Positions 55,006 through 64,000 of a stretch of 64,000 nt of DNA are shown piece by piece. The position numbers were made by a program, and so were the translations under genes. Within the stretch, counting starts at the first letter, position 1. Each line of letters starts with the position of its first letter. The notes below the pieces were generated by a model. It had not been told where the DNA came from and ran no database searches. It worked only from the letters and a program-made list of their open reading frames with translations. Source of the stretch: Pseudeuparius sepicola (Eukaryota; Arthropoda; Insecta; Coleoptera; Anthribidae); contig OY987303.1 of NCBI GenBank assembly GCA_963920635.1, positions 15,540,175-15,604,174 on the forward strand. The letters run 5' to 3'.

Positions 55006-56476
55006 TTTAATCGGCTTTTTGCTTCAGGATTCATTTTTGCACGAATGCTTTAATTTGGAAGCTTGTTGACTCAAGAGATACTATTGTGCTTGAAGTACCT
55101 AAATCTCAATTTGGAGACTGAATCGTTCTTTTAGAGTTGAATAATTAATAAATTTCGAAGCAGCGTTGTCAAAACCTTGAGTTTTATTTTTGGTTTTCGC
55201 GATAGTCGGTGACAAATTTTTGTTACTGGACTGAGGGTTCCAATTTTTTGTCGTGTCCCTATACATACGAAATTGCTCTGAACCTTGGATAAGACCTTCC
55301 GGAGCCAAGGAAAACGGTTACGATAAAGGACGAAAGTTCTCCCAACCTGACCTCAGGCAGCGGGATTTCTTTCTCAATTTCTATTACGGTCTGCTTTTAA
55401 GATATGAGGCTTTGGATGCGATCGAGTCGCACTCCAGACCCCTCCAGCTAAATCGTATTTTATTGCGTCGGGCCGAAATGTTTCTACAATGTCAATATAG
55501 AAAATATATCTCTAGTGGCACTTGAGATCTGTTACTACTCCTTTCATCGAGCTCTTTTTACTCTGGAGTATACGCTGGCACCGTTGAAGAGCTTAATAAC
55601 AGCCTCTTAAGTAAGCCTATATACAATTAGAAGCTTATCGAGTTTAAGGCCAGATTTCTAGACCTAAACCCAAGCGGCGAGAGTCAAAGCAGAAAGTGAG
55701 ATAAAGTTTTTATGCCTGGATGTAAATTATGGCGGACTAATATAACTTTTATGGGTGCGTTATCTTAATGGCATAATAGCGTTTACGCACCCGGCACCAG
55801 AGCCGAATTAATGAGAGTATGAGGTTTGGTTTTAATAATTTTGAATGATAATAATTACGTAGCTATGGGAGCCGATAAATTTGGTTCTGAATAACAGATA
55901 TAAAACGTCTTCCCTCTGTAGGTTTGTATGCGAACTTCTACCTAATACATCACAACACATCACGTAGAGCTAATAATAGTAATCGTTGTTCCTAAAAATT
56001 GCTAATTTCTGCTAAGGCGTTGTAATAAATATAGCGTTAATTCGCATAGTATTCATTATCGTTTTAAGGGCCCTATGGGCCCTAAGTAAAGTATATCTGT
56101 TTTCCAGCTATATCTTTTAAAATACTTGATCGACTTGAATGATCTTTTGCACACGTTCATAGATAACTATCTCATATAATTATATTATAGTATCCCCAAC
56201 CTCCAGAAGGAGTCACTTATGCCAACCAATCTCACTTGCCCAGAACTTGTTTCCACACATCTATAAAAAAATATTCTACTTTTTTTTTTCATAATAATAA
56301 TCCACGGTAGGTAAATGTTGGTGAGGAAAATAACCAAGTTCACGGGACAACGTGTGCCTGACACGTTGCCATACATATTGGCACAGATTTGGAAAAATAA
56401 TGAGGGGCTTTTGATTGCAGAATCCTCTGACATGACTCCGGTCCCCACTGCTTTTTTGTTTTATATATTAGCAGTA
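55006..56476. other. Intergenic stretch
   Basis: A 90-codon plus frame (55253-55525) and a 69-codon minus frame (55099-55308) have no recognised domain. Nothing else supported. Confidence 0.35.
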
Positions 56477-56764
56477 CAGACCTATATAGCGAGTAGCTAT
56501 AAATACCATACTTTCACCGTTTTAGTATACATAGCCATGGCTGGGCGGCGCGCCGCCGTGTATTCGGCTAGGTTCGTCAGTCGTTGGCGGGCGGCGGGGC
56601 GTGTTTTTTGCTCGCAAAACTCGACTGATAAGCGATGCGGGACTACTGTGTACTCCCCCCGCCCGCGCGCCCCGCCAACGACTTACAAACCTAGCTGGAC
56701 GCACGGCGACGCGCGGCCTCTTCACCTATGTCTACTAAAACGGCGAATGTACGGTATAGGTCTG
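56477..56764. mobile_element. GC-rich hairpin MITE
   Basis: The outer ends CAGACCTATA and TATAGGTCTG are inverted. Inner arms CCGTTTTAGTATACATAG / CTATGTCTACTAAAACGG and GGCTAGGTTCGTCAGTCGTT, GGCGGGCGGCGGGGCG / inverse. The arms are CpG-dense while the flanks are AT-rich. The 150-codon plus and 67-codon minus frames here are products of that composition. The right flank TG does not match the left TA. Confidence 0.75.
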
Positions 56765-59700
56765 TGATATTATGAATAATTTCTGTTTTATTTTTGTTGT
56801 AACTTAAAAATGTGGTAACATGTCCAAATCGTTGGTATAGCTGCCACAATCACACAATCATTTCATATTTTTGAAAAATGTTGGTAACATGTTCGTCATT
56901 GATGACGTGCAATTGGTTTTTATTTTGTATTAACCATATTCATATTAACACTCTATGAAAAAGATTTCCTTCTTCATTCGTTCCTTTCGAGAAATGTGAA
57001 TATTTCACACATTCGATCAAAACAATAATTATTTATTAACTATCATATAAAACAATAGAACAATAGAAAAACAATAGTAAGTTGACCACAGTTTGCAAAT
57101 TTAATTTACAACCATAATTTATTTCAATTGTAAGCAACTTTCTTTTATAAATGTTTAGCATATCTCTTATCTACAAAGTGTTCAAGTTTTGAGAATGAAA
57201 GTTGAAAAATCTCCATAATGAAATGTCTATAACTATTCCAGTGGGATAACCATAGGGATTTAATTGTGAAAAAATACATTCAACGTCACACGCCGTTTTC
57301 AAAATTTTGCTTGTACTGCGAAGCTCAAACTATCTATTCATTTTCGGTTGTTGGGGCAGAAGCTTGAGACTGCCCTTATCCGACAATTATTGCGCGTTCT
57401 GTCGAACATTTGGGATGAACGATCCGGCAACGGCCAGCGCTTCACGGAAGAGGGATCTGGAGGAAATTGAGAATTCAAATTAAGATCGCAGCGCCAAGTG
57501 GCCATTAGTTGAACTAACGTCGATGACATTGTTTCATAACCTCACTTTTTCGATCGACGATTTTTAACAATTTATTTTAGTTTTCATGTGTATTTTTGTA
57601 ATTGTTTTGTGTGTTTATTGTTTATATGTTATTTTAGAATTGTATATATTTGTTGTTGTTAATTTTGTTGAGATAGGTTCATAAATCCAACAGTGATTAT
57701 AGGTTGTTTCTAGGGCAGGCAGGTGTAATTTTCGTAATTCTTCCTGTTTTCGAGAATTTTTAGAACAAAAATGGCTCGGATAACCCTTAGCCTTGTAGAT
57801 TGTGGAAATATTACCTAACAATATTAACTCTAGATCAGTAGTTGAAAGGGAGAACGACGGAGAAAGTATTTGCTGTAGGGCACATTATTTTGCATGGCAT
57901 AAACGAATTGGATACCTACTTTTATTAAACTCTTGTCTTTTGCCTGCAAACCAAGTGCTTTGCAGTCAGATTTCCATCAGATAATTAGCGACTTAAAAGA
58001 TTCGCACTGCTAAAATTGAGTAAAAAATGCATTGTTTATGCAAGGCAGGCTGGAGGGCGATGCAAGCATATTTCGGCTTTTATAATACTATTATTTACCA
58101 GGTGTATAAGGTTTCTAAGAAAAAAAGGCATTATATCCAACCATGCCCATTGAGAAATTAATACTACTACTTTTGTTTTGTGTTTTTTGTTTTTAGAAAA
58201 AATCTGCCTGAGTTAACTCGCTTATCCCATTTTTAGTCTCAAGTCTCAACATACACTTTTACTGAGTGTTCCTAGGAAATGCATATAGCTTAACTTTCTC
58301 TCGGTATTCTTTTTGGCCCAGGAATTGCACTGTGGCACACAATAACCGTTGTTAGAAGCCATGTTCCTTAGCTTGGTATTCTTTGTACTATCCAGGTAAA
58401 ACCAACGTCCTATCACATATAGATATTGAATTTAATAACAATAAACAAAAATGTAACACAGATCAACAAAAAATAACAATAAAAATGTGATAAAAATGGT
58501 GAAATTCACGGCCGGCAAATGTAAACACATTAGTCAGGAAAAAACGAATGTCATCGAGACTAGTTCTACATTTGGCCCCCAGGTGGCGTATCGCTTAGCT
58601 TGAATTCCCAATTATGCCGCGTTGGACGAAACGATCGGTTTCTAAATAATTTTGCAGCCTAATAGATGGCTCGAGGGATGTGATTATGATATTTTAATAA
58701 TTTCGCAATAGGGTACTTGACGAAATTTTACAAACTTGATAAATCAATTCCTGGACACTTGCTTAAGACCCTACGATTATTTAAATTTGGCGGGAAAGCA
58801 CTTATGACGTCACGTGTTTTAAAAAGGCAATTTGGCAACATAGTGATACCACTGAAGTGTTCTGAGACATAACCTTATTAGGCAGTGAAAGTTGCAACGA
58901 AAGTTGAAATTTCAAAATTCTAACCTCAAACTCCCAGACTTATGATGCCCCGTGAAACCACATTTAGTCAAGAAGTGTTTTTTTTTTGTAAATACCTATT
59001 CAATCGTTTTTCTGCAATTTTTTTTTGCTAGGTTGGGCCTAAAGTCGGAATTCAGAGTACTTCTAAGCGCTATGGCGCCTTTATAAACGCGCCTTCAAGA
59101 TCGTCCCTATAGGCCGAGGTTCTCTCTTTATTAATAACTCATAACACTGTACTATTACTACAACGTAGGTACAAACCTTTGCAGTTTTATCCCATGAATT
59201 TCGGCAGACGCTAACATAAAATTATTAGAAAAAATTGTGCTACTAAAAAAGCATCAAATTTCGGCAAATTACGGATTGTCCTTTCAGGGTCCATGATACC
59301 TTACACATCTAACAACACGATAACTAGGTCCGCAAACAATATGTAATAGTAAAAAACGATAATAAATCGCACAGATATATTATTTACTAATGTTTTGATT
59401 TAGCGAGATACGGAATGACAGTTGGCATCACGGGATGTCATCTGCCGATCAGAAAACCATACGTGTTAGATGACATGTGGATATATGAATATGGTTAGAT
59501 GCCTAGGTGGGCGGGTAACGTTGCCACATATGCGAATATTTCCCGCATCATTGATACCAGAATATTATTTATAGTATGTCCAGTATACAGATATTTTAAC
59601 TAAAGTGTTACGTGGCAGAGATGAAGAATATAGTTTCCAGCGTGTGCAGCATAAACAGACACCATTTTGCATAGAGGAGTCAATATACGGAACATATTCG

Positions 59701-60407
59701 TAATAAAAAAGTCTTTATGTGACAAAATTTGTGTGTGCAATAGCTTTAGTTAAAGATCAAAGGTTGCAATACATTAAGTAACAGATATTCATAGGCAAGC
59801 TGGAGATACTTGAACAGAAAACTGCAATTTGCCCTAGTTCCACGAATTATTGCAAACGGGCACCGTCAACGTTACAGTTCTGTTTCTCCTGAGAGGCACA
59901 GAGTTGCCACTTTTGGCGTTCTCGACAATAGAACGACGAAACTGTAGATTTCAGCCTGAACAAAATTGTGCAACTTCGTCTTTAATTATCATCAATAAAT
60001 AAGGGTTAAAAGCCGTTGTTTGATTTATTACGTGTTCTATTGGTGCATGTACTGTAAACAGAGTACAATTTTGCCTATTATTCCTTTAGTCAATGCTCAA
60101 ACTAAATATCAAACAATAGCACATCTTAATCTTATCTATGATATATTTTTATTATAAAAGTTAAGTTTGGTTAAACAGTCATACCTATACTATTTTCAAT
60201 TATTATTTTTTATGATGGGTTGTTTAAAATAGTAAATGACACTATTATATCGGATTACTTTCTTTATACATAATATTGTTTATATTCAATTAATATTGTT
60301 AATAAAATTATTATTACCTAGATAGGAAAATAGTCTATAATCTAATTTTATCAGTAAAATTTCTAGAATCGATATAAATTATTATTATTACACACTGTAT
60401 ATTCAAC
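56765..60407. other. Long intergenic stretch
   Basis: No confident gene. A 63-codon minus frame at 57338-57529 has mixed codon usage but no recognised domain. CAAACAATAGCACATCTTA at about 60108 repeats the sequence at about 1180. Confidence 0.35.
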
Positions 60408-60424
60408 CAGTGGCGTAGTAACGA
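60408..60424. mobile_element. Solo hAT-type end
   Basis: CAGTGGCGTAGTAACG resembles the left terminus of the 42672-47437 element; no partner found. Confidence 0.45.
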
Positions 60425-60520
60425 AAATGACATGAAATATTTTCTGACCAAATGTGCACGAATGGATTTTTTTTATTTTTCTATATTTTCAAAATTAAGA
60501 TTTGCCGGAAAATATTTTCT

Positions 60521-61090
60521 TGAAATCGGCAGTGAAGTGTCTCAAAACCGTCATTAAAAGATCAGAAATCGACACTTAAGTAGCCCATTATTGTACGATT
60601 TTTTCAATAAGTAGGCCTTGGCGAGATGTAAACATCAAACGTCAGACGCGGAGAAATCGCCCGTCAAAAGGGACCAAATATTCAAAACCCGGTCAATAAA
60701 GGCCCATATTATTTAACTTTTCGTACACATTGCGAAATTGTTACCTGTAGCAGAGCACTCTTTCAGTATAAATTATTTAGTAGGTTTGAATATCAATCTA
60801 TTTTTCATTGAGGCTGCACAACAGGCAGCAGTTTGGAGTTTCTATTGGGAAGCGCCGTGTCTCCTCATACTTGACCTAGGTAGAGCAATCGGTTCATAGA
60901 CGGATGATCCCTTATGATTATTTTTTTGCGTAACAAAACATTTTTTCCGATTAAAAAAATATAATATGTACCTCGGCACTGAAGTTCTTTTTATGACTCT
61001 TTTTATGTAGTTTATTTGCCTCGGCCAGAGGCATCGGCATCTAAATTCCAAAAGAGTCATACTTCAGTGCTTTGGTACAAAAATAACTAG
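60521..61090 (+). mobile_element. Composite 5S-like repeat, copy 4
   Basis: TTTTCTTGAAATCGG start, ATTATTGTACGA hairpin half, CATCAAACGTCAGACGCGGA, CACATTGCGAAATTG, GGCAGCAGTTTGG, then a shortened 5S-like core (TAGGTAGAGCAATCGG directly joined to TTCATAGACGGATGATCCC, losing the AAGCAACGCCG part), a decayed right TIR and the terminal palindrome 60966-61075. Direct orientation relative to copies 1 and 2, over 32 kb away. Confidence 0.85.
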
Positions 61091-62550
61091 TTCTTACAAA
61101 ATATTTGTAAATTTCAAGCGTCGAAATTTTATCAGCTTTACTTGTTGAAACAATAAATGTTACTTAATAACATCACATTATCGGACGATAAGTATTTGGA
61201 TAAAAATGCTTACATTCATTTTATTAGACACTGCAAAAAAATACTTTAACTCTTTTTACACTTTAAGGTAAAGGAAAGATAGAGAGCAAGTAGGCGCTGC
61301 CGCAACCAAACTTCACCGATTAAGCGACGCGACCTATCGGCCGTGCACCACCCAGAAAACGAAGGCCGGCCACCCCGGAATAAGTGCCGGTGCCAAACGG
61401 GCGCTAATTGCGGGTTGTTCGCCGGAGCGCCAGCGTTAAACCGGCATTAAACTAATCGCCGAACTTGCGGCGGTTACCTACGAATTCCCAACGCTGGGTA
61501 ATTACGTTTCGGCGGTCGGAGCCACACCGACGCCCACCACTATCGACGACCGGTGGATATTGGATGACGCAGATAGTGTATGGAGTGTGTAATGCATAGA
61601 GTGAGTATTTCACTTTCACTCGCTCTCGTATCGCACACCACACTTCACTTCTTCCGCAGGGACAAATATGAACACCTTAAAAAGCAATATTGATTAATAA
61701 AGGTATAGTTGCCAGCAGTCGGCAAACTGTTTCCATCCTAAGTAACAATAATAATTATGGTTTTAAATTACTCATAGAAGTGAGCTATAAAGCTGATTTA
61801 TAAAATTGCTGGTAAATTATTCGATATGACGTTTAAAAATAACGAGGATATCCAGCAAACCTTTATATTAATAACTAAGCTTAAAATGCTATATACCTGA
61901 GAATATAATCATCGTATCCTCTTCAGAATAGACCTTCTGAAGAGAACTAATTAATAACTACATCCATGCCTAAGTCAACAGGACGAAAAAAACGAGTTAA
62001 AATGTATTGAGCAGATTCTGCTTGCATGCTTGTTTTAAGGAGGGTTTGATTCCTTTTTGTAGAGGGGTTCAGCTTCTTCTTTATATAGTGGACCATTGGT
62101 TCGTTTTGGGGCTTTAAATAATTTTTTCCATTTTCATTCTTGCATACGTTACAAAATACCTTGGTACTCTTCCAAAATATAATATCTACAATTCCCACTT
62201 CTTCAACTGGTTGCACAGATCATCCCATAATTCCAAAAGTGTTTATTCTTCTGCAATTCACATACCTAATGGTGTGCATATACGACTTTCTTCATGTGCG
62301 TAGAAATTTCATGTTTTCACAAACAAATCTACTTATCAAAACTCTGTTAATATGACAAAACTACGAAATATTGACATCAAAGACAATTATTGTTACCGAA
62401 AAAAGAAGGTAAATGGTAATAAAGCTGCATATTTAAAATATGCGACAATCTAAACGTCAAAAACTGACAAACCTATAACCACAGAATAATAAAATAAGAC
62501 GCCATTTTTTTCTTCAAGTAGCGCCACTCCAGTCGGCAGTCGGCAGTCGG
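61091..62550. other. Intergenic; GC-elevated island 61290-61650
   Basis: 61290-61650 is GC-rich with GCCGGCCACCCCGGAATAAG-type words and no convincing frame. The rest is AT-rich with short frames only. Confidence 0.35.
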
Positions 62551-63067
62551 CCAGCTGGCGACGCGAAACGTCACTACGTCGTCACAGGGTAGGTAGTTTT
62601 TGTACTTGTAGATTTTCCTGGAGTTTTATTAAGAATTAAGTTGTGTCTATAGTTTCGGACTTATACAAGACATGCCGTGGACTTGCTCCGTTCCTAACTG
62701 CAAGGGACACTGGAAATGCGGTCCTAAAGTGTCCGCTGTTTCCTTCCCTAAAAACCCCATTTTAAGGGAAAAGTGGGCTAAGGCCTTCAAAAGAGATTTT
62801 GTTCCTACACAGTCTTCCAGGGTAAAAGTGGTTTTGGTTTGGACTGTTTGAACAGTTATATACCTTAAAATCAGGAAGTTTTATGGTTGTAATCATTCGA
62901 ATTTAGTTGTATATCTAGGCGCAAATAAGAAATAATTATCATTTACGAAAATTTTACTGGTAGGTAGATATAAAGATATGAAGTGTTTTTCAACAAATTT
63001 ACCAAGTTTACATCTTAAAATTTGAATTCAGCTACCGGGCCTTGTCATTGCGGAGGTGCCGCTCCGG
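62551..63067 (+). mobile_element. Second copy of the THAP P-like element
   Basis: CAGCTGGCGACGCGAAACGT, CACTACGTCGTCAC matches the left interior of the 11134-11840 copy, and ACCGGGCCTTGTCATTGCGG matches its right TIR. The left TIR is missing, replaced by a TCGGCAG triplication (62533-62551). The right terminus is altered after GGAGGTGCCG. Confidence 0.7.
62672..62851 (+). CDS. Intact THAP zinc-finger first exon
   Basis: From ATG 62672 the peptide is MPWTCSVPNCKGHWKCGPKV, SAVSFPKNPILREKWAKAFK, RDFVPTQSSR and on to TGA 62849-62851. It shows the THAP opening (Cys5, Cys10), the PKNP and invariant-type Trp of LREKWAKA, and FVPTQSSR, after which THAP proteins continue with the C-x2-H pair. That pair is absent here. 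A donor-like CAGGGTAAAAGT follows the SSR codons at about 62817, so the zinc site would be completed by a second exon, which is not present. This suggests a P-element-type transposase first exon left on a deletion derivative. Frame intact but unlikely to fold alone. Confidence 0.75.
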   Translation: MPWTCSVPNCKGHWKCGPKVSAVSFPKNPILREKWAKAFKRDFVPTQSSRVKVVLVWTV

Positions 63068-64000
63068 TCCTCAAATAACAATGAAATACGACGTCGTGCT
63101 CGGGTCTTTAATATATTGTCGGTCCAGGTTAGGGTGTGTTTCAGTTCTTTATTTAAATGTTATGGTAATATCTAATATTTTTATTTTGACATCCCACAAC
63201 TGGCATTTTAGGCATGACATTCTACGAAGTGTTTGTGTTTACACGCACGTTCTCGACTCGAAAATTATGTCCCAGACGGCAATTTTCTTGTGCAAATATT
63301 AATTCTGGTTGCCTAGCTGTGCCAGCCCGCTCGGTTAATTATTAATTGCGGCCTAATAGAATTAATTCAAATTGGAGGAGAGGCAATTCTCCATAATTAA
63401 CGAGTACAATTTGTCTCACGGAGGGTGTTTACCCCTCTGCCAAGAACTCTGGGTACCAGGAGTAACAGAGTCTTTTAAGTTCAATAATTATTATAGTTTT
63501 ATCAAGAGAAAGCTTGCATTATTTTTAATGTAATTGTTGTGCAATTTTATCGGTTAGCTGATATTGATACTCGCATTAAATTTTTCATTACCCAGGCGTG
63601 AATCCTAGAAATAACTACTTCTACATTTGCTATAAAAATTAGGAACTATTTTCAAATAATAATTTATTGGTTATCTATTGGTTATCTATGCTCGAGGTTC
63701 CACAAGTCAAAATTATTTTGGAAGTAAAAATTCTGTAATAATGGAAGTTAACATTCTCTAGTAAAGGAAACAAAAATGAAAATGAAAGAAAACAGTTAAA
63801 ATAAGCTATCGCTATCAACTAAAGTTATTTATTGGAAAAGTACCTATAGCTTACACGTATCATTATTTTTCCAAATTAAATTACAGTTTTAATTCTAGAG
63901 TAGATTCTGCATTTTAAACCCGCCGTCCATTGAAATTTAGCGGCAACCGCGTTCCACACTATAAATATTTCTTTCGGCCAGTATTTTCGCATTGAGAAGT
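63068..64000. other. Intergenic stretch with TAATTA-rich block
   Basis: 63320-63410 has several homeodomain-type cores (GGTTAATTATTAATTGC, GAATTAATTC, CATAATTAACG) in balanced DNA, which may be an enhancer. No gene or element recognised. Confidence 0.3.

Noticed and set aside
56315..56767. 150-codon plus frame
   Set aside because: Mostly lies inside the CpG-rich hairpin MITE and its flank; composition artefact.

Overview
The window reads as non-coding, transposon-rich DNA from an animal nuclear genome, most likely an insect. The base composition is AT-rich. There are no long open frames, and no operons or ribosome-binding sites. Almost everything recognisable is a eukaryotic mobile element: hAT, piggyBac, P-like/THAP, Penelope-like, Helitron/Helentron-like, Mutator-like and many TA-flanked foldback or MITE elements. 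Many of the last group end in TACAGGGTG...CACCCTGTA. I cannot name the species.

No complete host gene is visible. Two short stretches look like terminal coding exons (4130-4223 and 7831-8028, plus strand). One minus-strand frame (40663-41000) has coding-like composition but no recognised domain. A tRNA-Ala(AGC)-like sequence lies at 53565-53636 (minus). Several GC-elevated islands (about 3040, 10200, 13590, 21000, 24790, 29140, 35110, 42180, 51560 and 61290) break the AT-rich background; they could be regulatory or conserved non-coding DNA of a distant gene, but that is inference.

Layout. 80-660: microsatellite plus 122-bp repeats of a Helentron-like family. 790-3020: a small TIR element, hAT ends and a long inverted repeat. 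5600-9664: three inverted-repeat elements. 11134-11840: THAP-exon P-like element. 12003-13330: broken Penelope-like element. 14561-15779 and 17599-19252: TA-flanked elements. 21414-22561: internally deleted hAT with transposase remnants and a promoter-like region. 26635-28612: three copies of a composite repeat carrying a 5S-rRNA-like core. 30239-30431 and 34334-34730: MITEs. 35529-37019: deleted piggyBac that keeps an intron, with a TTAA MITE directly abutting it. 42672-47437: a 4.8-kb hAT-type element stuffed with nested insertions, including the Helentron-like fragment and a perfect 150-bp-arm palindrome. 49107-51212: short palindrome array, promoter-like segment and a 1.3-kb foldback. 53837-56764: three hairpin MITEs. 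60521-61090 and 62551-63067: further copies of the 5S-like repeat and of the THAP element.

Nothing here forms a working pathway. The biological story is a stack of non-autonomous elements. Some boundaries are resolved to the base by perfect target-site duplications: hAT CAATAAAC and AAGGGACG, piggyBac TTAA/TCAA, a Mutator-like 9-10 bp duplication, and a 54-bp retroposon with CTAGGTA. All identifications rest on motif recognition by eye; no database search was possible.
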